The translations under genes and the position numbers were made by a program. Below the pieces are notes generated by a model. That model saw nothing but the letters and a program-made list of their open reading frames with translations, was not told the origin of the DNA and made no database searches. From Comamonadaceae bacterium (GTDB lineage Bacteria > Pseudomonadota > Gammaproteobacteria > Burkholderiales > Burkholderiaceae), in NCBI GenBank assembly GCA_947377705.1, contig CANCGU010000062.1, positions 1 through 11,896 on the forward strand: DNA of 11,896 nt, in the 5' to 3' direction. This document shows positions 5,400-11,740 of this stretch, piece by piece (the first letter of the stretch is position 1; each line of letters opens with the position of its first letter).

Positions 5400-6416
5400 T
5401 TATTTCGACTTGCGCGCTTTATCAACAGCTGCGTACATTTCGTCAACGATGGGGCCCAATTCTTTTGTGTATTTCTCAACAACGGGCTTAGAACGCTCAC
5501 GCAATTTCGCAATCTCTTCAGCATTCAGTTCGAGAACTGTCATGCCTTTTTTCTTGACTTCTGCCAATACTTTTGTGGCTTCGTCACGTGCAACCTTACG
5601 TTGGTACACAGCCGTTTCTTGAGCAGCTTCGCGCATCAACTTTTGTTCGGCTGGAGTGAGCTTGTCCCAGAACTTCTTGCTCACCACAACAGCTTGAGGT
5701 GTGTACATGTGGTTGGTGATCGTCAGGTACTTAGACACTTCGTCGTACTTGCCATCCAAGATGTTTAAGAGCGGATTAGTCATACCGTCAATCGCACCTT
5801 GCTCCAAGGCTGTGTATGTTTCCGTGAAAGGCATTGGCACAGGTGATGCACCTAGTGACTTCATGAAATCGACATAGATAGGTGTTGGAATAACACGCAT
5901 CTTCACGCCATTGAAATCGTCAGCCTTAGCGATTGGCTTTTTGCCAGTGTGAACTTGGCGGAAGCCCAAGTCCCAATAGGCCAAACCCACCAAGCCCTTT
6001 TCTTGCAGCTTTTCGAGCAACTTCTTGCCAACAGGACCGTCAGAGACTGCATCGGCTTCTTTGGTGTTGTTGAACATGAAAGGGAAATCGAAGATTGCCA
6101 TTTCTTTAGATACACCAGCCAACAAGCTAGCGTTCATCACCGTCATCTCAACTGTGCCGCCTTGCATGGCAGACACGGTTTGCAAATCTGGGCCCAATGC
6201 GCCGCCGGGGAATGCTTGCACTTTGAATTTGCCATTAGTTTTTTTAGCCATCAACTCAGCAAACTTTTCCACACCCAAAACTTGTGGGTGACCTTTGTTG
6301 CTGGCTGAAGGGAATTTGACTGTACGAGCTGGGAAGTCTTCTGCGTGAGCAAAGCCTGTAGCTGCAAGTGCTGCTGTCAAGATGGACAGCGAAAGGACGC
6401 GACGTAGTGAGTTCAT
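5400..6416 (-). CDS. dctP: TRAP transporter periplasmic solute-binding protein, DctP family
   Basis: 338 residues, normal for the family. A signal peptide (1-25) ends in AHA before EDFPARTVKF. The fold markers include GGALGPDLQTVSAMQGGTVE (about 71-90), GLAYWDLGFRQVHTGKKPI (about 144-162), and KMRVIPTPIYVDFMKSLGA (about 172-190). R174 in KMRV is the conserved arginine that salt-bridges the ligand carboxylate in known DctP structures. The EQGAIDGMTNPL segment (about 205-216) is the family's usual EQGVVDGxENP block. The ligand is therefore an organic acid; the AroE-like gene 40 bp upstream suggests a hydroaromatic acid such as shikimate or quinate, but this is inference. GGAG lies 8 bases before the ATG. 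It is the second gene of the aroE-like/dctPQM operon. Confidence 0.95.
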   Translation of the reverse strand: MNSLRRVLSLSILTAALAATGFAHAEDFPARTVKFPSASNKGHPQVLGVEKFAELMAKKTNGKFKVQAFPGGALGPDLQTVSAMQGGTVEMTVMNASLLAGVSKEMAIFDFPFMFNNTKEADAVSDGPVGKKLLEKLQEKGLVGLAYWDLGFRQVHTGKKPIAKADDFNGVKMRVIPTPIYVDFMKSLGASPVPMPFTETYTALEQGAIDGMTNPLLNILDGKYDEVSKYLTITNHMYTPQAVVVSKKFWDKLTPAEQKLMREAAQETAVYQRKVARDEATKVLAEVKKKGMTVLELNAEEIAKLRERSKPVVEKYTKELGPIVDEMYAAVDKARKSK

Positions 6417-6456
6417 GGAGTGTCTCCGTTGTGGTTAAAAAGGTTGAGAGAAAAAG

Positions 6457-7323
6457 TTAGACCGTAAACAAATGCTCACGGACTTCGGAAAGATCGTCTT
6501 TGATCTTGTCGGCAATTTCGGGCATACCGAAAAAACGCAGGTAATCTGGTACTTGTTGCACCAACATTTCAAAACCTGGAAATGCTTGAATGTTTCTTTC
6601 AGCGCACGCCTTGAGCAAAGGCGTTGGCTTGTGTTTCATCAAAATATCAACAACCTTGGCAGTTGGATCAAGACGAGACACATCAAACGGCAATGGGTCA
6701 TCTGGGTTCAAACCAAGAGGTGTGGCATTGATTACTAAATCAAATCCAGCGGGATCTGAACCGGGCACCGTGACGCATGGATCGTTGAGGCGTTTGGCTA
6801 GTTTTTCTGCGCGATCGCCTAAGTCGTGTAATCCCAGTTCCGCTACCTTGGCTTCAACCAAGGCCGTAGCAATGGCAGCACCTGCACCGCCAGTTCCCAA
6901 AAGCAGAACACGCAAACCCTTGGGCTCAATGCCAAAGTAGCGAAGAGAGGAAACCAACCCATTGCCATCAAACATGCCGCCTTCAAGCGAACCGTCTGCA
7001 TGACGACGAACTGCATTCACAGAGCACGCCATCTGACTGGCTGTATCTGATTTAGCAAGGAGTGGCATGAGTTTGGGTTTGTGCGGGATAGTTAACCACA
7101 AACCGTCGATGTTTCCCGCCTCGAGCACTGTCGTTGCAAAGTCAGCAAATCGATCGGGTGACACTTGCACGGGAACGAGGACTGCATCAACGCCATAGCG
7201 TTGAAATACGCGGTTAAAGATTGCAGGTGCCTGTACTTGGCTCACAGGGTCACCCGCCACCATGAAGACACGCGTCTTACCGGTGATGTTTGATGAAACT
7301 GAATTTGCTGCGCTGTTTGTCAT
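6457..7323 (-). CDS. Shikimate dehydrogenase-like (AroE family) oxidoreductase, probably catabolic
   Basis: 288 residues from the ATG at 7323; a TTG at 7359 in the same frame would add 12. Catalytic K82 (TIPHK), N103 (SVNAV) and D119 (FDGNG) are present. The nucleotide loop is GTGGAGAA (143-150), and D167 after the second beta strand (LHDLGDRAEKLA) points to NAD rather than NADP, as in quinate/shikimate dehydrogenases used for catabolism. NATPLG (199-204) and FEMLVQQ (251-257) complete the family pattern. Odd points: the usual NPIxHSxSP, whose serines bind the shikimate carboxylate, reads DPVSQVQAP (25-33), with Val30 and Ala32 in their place; the usual NTDG is MFDG. As first gene of a TRAP operon it likely oxidises the imported acid. 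Shikimate or quinate is a guess; biosynthetic AroE is unlikely. Confidence 0.85.
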   Translation of the reverse strand: MTNSAANSVSSNITGKTRVFMVAGDPVSQVQAPAIFNRVFQRYGVDAVLVPVQVSPDRFADFATTVLEAGNIDGLWLTIPHKPKLMPLLAKSDTASQMACSVNAVRRHADGSLEGGMFDGNGLVSSLRYFGIEPKGLRVLLLGTGGAGAAIATALVEAKVAELGLHDLGDRAEKLAKRLNDPCVTVPGSDPAGFDLVINATPLGLNPDDPLPFDVSRLDPTAKVVDILMKHKPTPLLKACAERNIQAFPGFEMLVQQVPDYLRFFGMPEIADKIKDDLSEVREHLFTV

Positions 7324-7366
7324 GGAACGGACTTTATTTGCGGTTAGGCGTGTTTTCAATCACCCC

Positions 7367-7396
7367 TTGACCTCCATTGACCGAATAGCGGACAAT
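7367..7396 (+). promoter_or_regulatory. Candidate sigma-70 promoter of the IclR-type gene
   Basis: TTGACC (7367-7372) and GACAAT (7391-7396) are separated by 18 bp. The -35 is good and the -10 weak. The predicted transcript would start near 7403, giving a short leader before the ATG at 7421. The first regulator box candidate lies between the two elements, which would suit autorepression. For the opposite gene, TTGAAA (7359-7354) with ATAAAG 16 bp on would place the transcript start next to the ATG at 7323, so a leaderless message is possible. Confidence 0.4.
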
Positions 7397-7413
7397 CTCA
7401 TCCGAAAGGCGGA
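7381..7413. promoter_or_regulatory. Two direct-repeat boxes, candidate IclR-type operator
   Basis: CCGAATAGCGGA (7381-7392) and CCGAAAGGCGGA (7402-7413) share 10 of 12 bases, each has internal CCG/CGG symmetry, and they are 21 bp apart (two helical turns). They lie in the divergent region between the AroE-like gene and the regulator. From the AroE-like side they sit upstream of the candidate -35, a usual activator position; from the regulator side they cover its promoter spacer and ribosome site. Confidence 0.5.
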
Positions 7414-7420
7414 TAAAACT

Positions 7421-8230
7421 ATGGTTTCCCCTAGTGCTTCAGCATTGGTATCCAAGTCGACCACTAAAACGTTTCCGATCGATCAGGAAGACTTGATTGC
7501 AGGAGTGGGTCGCGTATTGGCTGTAATTGAGGCGTTCAACGATGAATACGGTCGCATGACTGTGACGCAAGTTGCAGAGCGCACTGGAATTCCCAGAACA
7601 GCAGCACGTCGCTACTTACTCAACTTGTGCCACTTTGGTTACGGCGATACCGACGGCAAGTTCTATTGGCTCACGCCCCGAGTGCTTAGACTGGGCCAAG
7701 GCTACTTGGATGGTGCTCGTTTGCCAAGACTCGTTCAACCATTTATCCAACGGCTGGCCATGTCATCGGGTGAGACGGTAAACGTGTCTGTATTAGATGG
7801 ACATGAGCTTGTTTACGTTGCGAGAAGTAACAGCCCGCGTGTGGTGTCGATTGGTTTTTATGCAGGTGCTCGCGTGCCAGCGCATGTGGTGGGTGCGGGT
7901 CCCGCCATTTTGTCAACGCTTCCCGATAGCAATCTCAAAAAGTGGATAGCAGCGCATGAGTTTTCGACATTCAACACCAGCGCTGTATTGACAGCCAAGA
8001 AGTTTGAAAAAGTCATCCTTAAAGCCCGTAAGGACAACTTCTGCATTTCTGTCGGTAATCTAGACCAAGGACTTGCAGGTGTTGCTGTACCACTGAGAGA
8101 TAGACATGGTGAATGCAAAGCGGCATTGAGCATGACTATCCAATCTTCAATTTGGAACGAAGAACAAATCACAGAGAAACTGCTTCCGCTCATCATCGAA
8201 ACTGCTCAAGTCCTCAGAGCTGTGATCTAG
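7421..8230 (+). CDS. IclR-family transcriptional regulator, PcaR/PcaU/PobR-like
   Basis: 269 residues, normal for the family. The frame extends to 7262, overlapping the divergent gene, but the ATG at 7421 has GGA 7 bases upstream and gives the expected start. The winged helix-turn-helix spans about 24-95: LAVIEAFNDEYGRMT, VAERTGIPRTAARRYLLNL and FYWLTPRVLRLG match the beta-ketoadipate regulator branch (PcaR, PcaU, PobR). The effector domain spans about 100-265, with GETVNVSVLDGHELVYVAR, RVPAHVVGAGPAILSTLP and LDQGLAGVAVPLRDRHG. Members of this branch sense aromatic or hydroaromatic acids and often activate the neighbouring catabolic operon while repressing themselves. Here the obvious target is the divergent aroE-like/dctPQM operon. 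The effector is unknown. Confidence 0.9.
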   Translation: MVSPSASALVSKSTTKTFPIDQEDLIAGVGRVLAVIEAFNDEYGRMTVTQVAERTGIPRTAARRYLLNLCHFGYGDTDGKFYWLTPRVLRLGQGYLDGARLPRLVQPFIQRLAMSSGETVNVSVLDGHELVYVARSNSPRVVSIGFYAGARVPAHVVGAGPAILSTLPDSNLKKWIAAHEFSTFNTSAVLTAKKFEKVILKARKDNFCISVGNLDQGLAGVAVPLRDRHGECKAALSMTIQSSIWNEEQITEKLLPLIIETAQVLRAVI

Positions 8231-8292
8231 TTAGTTACTGGCTAGGGAAAGCACTGTGGCTTATCGCAATCGAATTGACAAAATAGGCTTAT

Positions 8293-8367
8293 GGCGCGGC
8301 AAAGTTTGCTCAGCAGATTGACTAGAAACACTGCTGGTTGATGGTTCAACTCCATCTCGCGTCGCCA
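8293..8367 (+). other. tRNA-like fold, possibly a decayed tRNA
   Basis: GGCGCGG (8293-8299) pairs over seven positions with TCGCGTC (8357-8363; two G-T wobbles), followed by discriminator G and encoded CCA. Just before is a perfect T arm: GATGG, loop TTCAACT (fits TTCRANY), CCATC (8340-8356). Total length 75 is tRNA-like. However there is no D arm, and the central stem CAGCAG/CTGCTG (8311-8316, 8331-8336) has a 14-base loop with no proper anticodon arm. It is not a functional canonical tRNA; remnant, mimic or chance are all possible. Confidence 0.25.
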
Positions 8368-8520
8368 TTTTCCGTTGAAATTTTCAGTAGATTTTTTTGG
8401 ATACTGCTAAATAAAAATAGTTATCGGGTTCATCATCGCCAAAATCAAAGCTAATCCACATTTTCTTTGGTTAAGCGCGAGTTCTGATGCTCCGACTCAT
8501 AAAGCAGCCCGAGATGATGG

Positions 8521-8541
8521 ATTGTCGGTTGAACCGACAAC
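8521..8541. repeat. 21-bp palindrome, copy 2 of 2
   Basis: Nine-base arms TTGTCGGTT and AACCGACAA flank a central G (8522-8540). It matches the copy at 2357-2377 at 19 of 21 positions, differing only at the outer base and the symmetric centre, so the arms are preserved. It lies 53 bp before the DUF6876-like remnant. Confidence 0.6.
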
Positions 8542-8594
8542 ATCAAACGTTATCAAGCAAGTGCTAGGGGTACAACAGAAAAATTAAAGCCAGT

Positions 8595-8693
8595 CAAGAG
8601 ATTCCCTACACAGACTTTCCGCTAAACAACATCACTTTATACGCATACTGGGATGGTGGGCATTGGGTCATCATGTTGCCTAGCGAATATTGA
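8595..8693 (+). pseudogene. 3' remnant of a second DUF6876-like gene
   Basis: These 99 bases align without gaps to 3238-3336, the last 32 codons plus stop of the intact DUF6876-like gene, with 80 of 99 bases identical by hand count. The translation QEIPYTDFPLNNITLY...WVIMLPSEY keeps 26 of 32 residues and ends at the same TGA. No start codon or upstream homology is visible; the similarity stops abruptly at 8595. The pattern of mostly tolerated changes suggests the copy diverged while functional and was later truncated, rather than being a recent fragment duplication. Confidence 0.85.
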
Positions 8694-8788
8694 TGTATTT
8701 TAAATTAATCTAAAACTATAAATTTCAAAAAGAAAGTAAGTTATTGCGGTAAGTTGTTACGCGTCAAAGTTGACGAGACGATACAAGC

Positions 8789-8843
8789 CATCCTTAGACT
8801 AATTAACAGCGACAAGGATGCTTTTTACAAAATCATCCTTGTC
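8789..8843. repeat. Alternating inverted repeats at the 3' end of the hydrolase gene
   Basis: CATCCTT (8789-8795), GACAAGGATG (8811-8820) and CATCCTTGTC (8834-8843) can form two mutually exclusive hairpins; the right one is a perfect 10-bp stem with a 13-base loop and overlaps the hydrolase stop codon. On the plus strand the left hairpin is followed by CTTTTT, so it may terminate rightward transcription; on the minus strand no T tract follows. Confidence 0.5.
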
Positions 8844-9708
8844 TTAACAAGCGACGCAGCTCAGGAAGAATAATTGGAGGCAGATTAAATGCTGGCGATT
8901 CCGACGCAGCATTAATTTGTTGCTGCAAAAATAGGCAGGTTTCTCTGTACACAGTCTCGCGCTCATTGTCTACAGTGATCATGTGATAACAGTCACCTAA
9001 TAGATGGAGGCGTTTTATCTTGGAATTGATAACTGACATTGCCTGATAAATGCTCTTTGGATGAGCAGTTTCATCATCCGCCGCGTGAAGAAACAGAATT
9101 GGCGACTTAACTCTGGGCAGATAGTCCCACACTTCATCAACGATCTTTAATCCCTCAGAAATTTGCATATAGCTGAGTGCATCTGCGCCTGATTCAGCTA
9201 TGTGATCTTTTTCAAGAGCTTTTTTTACTTTAGCTCTTAACTCTGTATTTTTTATCCCGTATGGCTCTGATTCAGCAAATCTGTATCGTTGCAGGAACTC
9301 AACGTATGGGGCTAATCGAAGTAAAAAGCTATAAAAGGGAATCGCCCAACCGTTATATGCCAAGCACGCTGATAGAGATACCACAGCTGTAGGTTTCTCC
9401 GAAGCTGCCAAGATCAAAGCAAGCGTTGCACCCATTGATAGGCCAACTACAGAAATAGTTTCACATCTATTGCTTAGTTCCCAGTAATGTTTTTGGATCT
9501 CCTCAATCCATTTGCTGCGAATGCCTGCTGGGCTACCAAACGAATAATGCTCGATATATGGAGCGTATACAGTAAAGCCATTCTTATGAAGATGGCGTGC
9601 AACTCCTCCCAACTCTACGTAATTGGCACCTAGTCCATGTAACATCAGAACGCCATGTGGTCCGCCATCGAGCCTTAGGTCATTTTGCAATTGGGAAGTA
9701 TTGTTCAT
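8833..9708 (-). CDS. Alpha/beta hydrolase, carboxylesterase-like
   Basis: 291 residues. The oxyanion-hole motif HGLG lies at 24-27, the nucleophile elbow GLSMG at 89-93 (Ser91), the acid Asp212 in HAADDETAH, and the base His242 in CYHMITVD. The D-H spacing and surrounding pattern resemble Est30-type monoacyl carboxylesterases, with a helical cap at about 118-185. No signal peptide, so it is probably cytoplasmic, acting on small esters or acyl chains. The C-terminus has an extra Pro-rich basic tail (NLPPIILPELRRLLRQG). The ATG at 9708 is the first in frame after a stop and has no clear ribosome site; it shares bases with the start of the divergent membrane-protein gene. Substrate unknown. Confidence 0.85.
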   Translation of the reverse strand: MNNTSQLQNDLRLDGGPHGVLMLHGLGANYVELGGVARHLHKNGFTVYAPYIEHYSFGSPAGIRSKWIEEIQKHYWELSNRCETISVVGLSMGATLALILAASEKPTAVVSLSACLAYNGWAIPFYSFLLRLAPYVEFLQRYRFAESEPYGIKNTELRAKVKKALEKDHIAESGADALSYMQISEGLKIVDEVWDYLPRVKSPILFLHAADDETAHPKSIYQAMSVINSKIKRLHLLGDCYHMITVDNERETVYRETCLFLQQQINAASESPAFNLPPIILPELRRLLRQG

Positions 9709-10168
9709 GCAGCTTAAAAATTCACGCTATTGGGTTGAGCATAAGCCATGGATTCGTGTTCGTGACACTTTGATAATTTTATTGATTGCTTTTGCGATCA
9801 GATATGAACTTCAACCGCTGATCAAACCGTATGCTCCATTCCATTTTTTCATTGTCGCTTGCATCATTGTTAGCGTTCGCTATGGTTACATAGCTGCTTG
9901 TACAGCATTAGCCGCAAGCACGGTGATAGGTCTATATTTTTTTGTTGCACCATTTTCTGATCTAGGCTTACCCACTTTTAGTGACGTGGTTATCACAATC
10001 ACTTTTTTGGTTGTAACACTGTCTGCAATAGCAGTCATTGAAATTCTTCAACGAATAATTTACAAACAAAAACTCCTCATTAAGGTCATGAATGACCAGC
10101 ACAGGTCGTCTCTTTTCAGACTCAATGAGCTAATTTTTGAAATTAGAAATACCCAAGATAAGAGTTGA
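9707..10168 (+). CDS. DUF4118-like small membrane protein without kinase domain
   Basis: 153 residues from the ATG at 9707, which has GGGAAG 8 bases upstream; an earlier in-frame ATG at 9623 would run inside the hydrolase gene antisense and is unlikely. Four hydrophobic segments lie at about 20-32, 44-57, 60-82 and 93-116. The pattern PFHFFIVACIIVSVRYGYI ... GLYFFVAPFSD ... FSDVVITITFLVVTLSAIAV resembles the DUF4118 membrane module that anchors KdpD and related histidine kinases. Here, after the last segment, only a short basic amphipathic tail (IIYKQKLLIKVMNDQHRSSL) remains, so no HisKA or ATPase domain is present. It may be a truncated sensor or a stand-alone membrane partner. The stretch is AT-rich, unlike the operons to the left. 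It converges on the cytochrome-porin gene with a 2-bp gap. Confidence 0.7.
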   Translation: MQLKNSRYWVEHKPWIRVRDTLIILLIAFAIRYELQPLIKPYAPFHFFIVACIIVSVRYGYIAACTALAASTVIGLYFFVAPFSDLGLPTFSDVVITITFLVVTLSAIAVIEILQRIIYKQKLLIKVMNDQHRSSLFRLNELIFEIRNTQDKS

Positions 10169-10170
10169 TT

Positions 10171-11589
10171 TCAGTAAGCGTATGTAACGTACAAGTAGGT
10201 CAGATTGTTGTCTGTCGCAGCACGACTAGCACCTGTTGAGTTGTCTATAAAAGTTGAGCTACCGAGAAAGTTTCGATAGTAAGTTTGCTGAAGTGCAATG
10301 TGAAACTTAGGCGTTGGCACGTAGTACAACTCAAAACCCATGCCATTTGTTTTTGGATTACCGTTTGATGAGCAATACGCTAATAGTGAGTTGTTTTGAT
10401 TACAGGCACCAGTAATTACTGTTGGATCTTGGTTGTAAGACCAATATAAATTATCGGTGCTGCCATTTGATCTAAAGTAAAAAATGCTTGAGCCATATGT
10501 TCTCGCATAGTCGTATGTCAATTTGGCTCTAAAAGTATTGAGACGACTCGAGGAAGAATCATGGCTTCGTCCCACAGATCGACTACCCCATTCAACTTGC
10601 TCTTGGATGTAGGTGGCTTGCGCTGAAACCGAGTGAAAGTCCGTGATGTGCTGATACTGCGCATCCAATCCTTTGTCGGTGTACTTGCCTGAGGCAGAAC
10701 CAACTACAAGCGGATCTCTAGCTAAATTTGTGACCATTCCAAAGGTCCCGATCATGTAAGAGTCATTTCCGCTGACCTTATTCCAAGCAAGCCGCCAATA
10801 AGGATTCGAACTAGAGTTGATCGTATTAACTGGACCTGAAAGCTGCAATGCTGATGATCCAGATGAAGCTTTGAAATAGTTACTTAATTCAAGATAGATT
10901 GCATCATTGATCATCGCATATGCACCTACGCCTGTAGTCTGCGATGTAAGACCTCCATCAACCATGGATGTTGGACCAAACTGCCCCATTCCCCATGCAT
11001 TTAACAAACTAGAGGATCTATAAGGATATGCATGAACAGGAGTCGTACTCCAAAGATCTTGAACAGCCGGTGCGTTGTTCAAGGTAATTCCCCAAACCAC
11101 GTCTTTTGACCCGATAACATCTTCGCTTGCAAACCTAACGTCACTAGCGTCAAGAAATAAGTCATGTCCAACATGTACTCCTGTTTGCACTCCAGCAGTC
11201 CCATATAAAGGAGTAGTGTTGGCAAAACTGGTGGTCCATTTGATGTTTCCACCAATACTTTCAGAAAGTTTTCCTGCAATGTAGAGATTAGCCTCTTCAG
11301 GAATCAGTTTGCCATTTTTAGGCATTGTGACGCTTGCATCTGCACTGCTAGCAGAACTTTTAACCTTAGTCACGGAGGCAGTTGCAGTTAAAGAAAACGG
11401 AGACACACGTTTTCCCTGTGTATAACCCCTGAGCTTGAATTGACGACCTGCTGGCGTCAATTCACCAATATTTAGATGGCAAACTTTGCAAGGTTGCTCT
11501 GTTTGTTCAGAAAATGAAGGTAATGCGTACGCAGACGCACTTGCAATTAAAAAGAATGAAAAAACTGCAATCCTTGAAGATTTGAGCAT
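10171..11589 (-). CDS. Outer-membrane fused monohaem cytochrome-porin, Cyc2-like architecture
   Basis: 472 residues from the ATG at 11589, with GGAG 8 bases upstream; a TTG one codon earlier is less likely. A signal peptide ends near ASAYA (about 23). A single haem c site CKVCH lies at 35-39, followed by the family block ELTPAGRQFKLRGYTQGKR (about 44-62). The remaining 400 residues alternate polar and hydrophobic positions, are rich in Ser, Thr, Asn, Tyr and Gly, and end in the aromatic YLYVTYAY, as expected for an outer-membrane beta barrel. One haem on the N-terminus of a porin is the layout of Cyc2-type iron oxidases, but many uncharacterised relatives share it, and I cannot say whether this is a true Cyc2. 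The likely role is electron transfer across the outer membrane. No other cytochrome genes are in view. Confidence 0.75.
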   Translation of the reverse strand: MLKSSRIAVFSFFLIASASAYALPSFSEQTEQPCKVCHLNIGELTPAGRQFKLRGYTQGKRVSPFSLTATASVTKVKSSASSADASVTMPKNGKLIPEEANLYIAGKLSESIGGNIKWTTSFANTTPLYGTAGVQTGVHVGHDLFLDASDVRFASEDVIGSKDVVWGITLNNAPAVQDLWSTTPVHAYPYRSSSLLNAWGMGQFGPTSMVDGGLTSQTTGVGAYAMINDAIYLELSNYFKASSGSSALQLSGPVNTINSSSNPYWRLAWNKVSGNDSYMIGTFGMVTNLARDPLVVGSASGKYTDKGLDAQYQHITDFHSVSAQATYIQEQVEWGSRSVGRSHDSSSSRLNTFRAKLTYDYARTYGSSIFYFRSNGSTDNLYWSYNQDPTVITGACNQNNSLLAYCSSNGNPKTNGMGFELYYVPTPKFHIALQQTYYRNFLGSSTFIDNSTGASRAATDNNLTYLYVTYAY

Positions 11590-11709
11590 CAAATTAACTC
11601 CGCACCATTTTTGTGATTTCTTGGAATTTTGCCCTCAAATGTTTGATAAATAGATGTCTAAGCTGGAAACATTTACTAATTGACACAAACCAAAGCAAAT
11701 GCTTATTTC

Positions 11710-11727
11710 CTTACGTTCCCGCGTAAG
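11710..11727. promoter_or_regulatory. Palindrome upstream of the cytochrome-porin gene
   Basis: Arms CTTACG (11710-11715) and CGTAAG (11722-11727) around 6 bases lie about 120-140 bp upstream of the gene at 11589 and 13 bp from the IS end. It could be an operator for that gene. No convincing -35/-10 pair was found in the region 11593-11740. Confidence 0.3.
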
Positions 11728-11740
11728 TGCTTGATTTCAT

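Larger units (their letters stand above)
8231..8832. other. Noncoding stretch with gene remnant and repeats
   Basis: About 600 bp between the IclR-type gene and the hydrolase with no intact gene. It contains a tRNA-like fold (8293-8367), the second 21-bp palindrome (8521-8541), a decayed DUF6876-like 3' end (8595-8693), a small palindrome CGTCAA-AG-TTGACG (8762-8775) and alternating CATCCTT/AAGGATG repeats near 8789-8843. The combination looks like the scar of a lost accessory unit. Confidence 0.6.

Noticed and set aside
5367..6308. Plus-strand open frames opposite dctP
   Set aside because: They are antisense shadows of a well-supported gene and lack any recognisable protein pattern.
7262..7420. 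N-terminal extension of the IclR-type regulator
   Set aside because: The extra 53 codons overlap the divergent AroE-like gene and its promoter, and the family normally begins near the later ATG, which has its own ribosome site.
8293..8367. Functional tRNA gene
   Set aside because: Acceptor and T arms fit, but no D arm or 5-bp/7-base anticodon arm can be drawn in any register.
9623..9706. N-terminal extension of the DUF4118-like protein
   Set aside because: It would be wholly antisense to the hydrolase N-terminus, and the ATG at 9707 has a better ribosome site and begins a sensible membrane protein.
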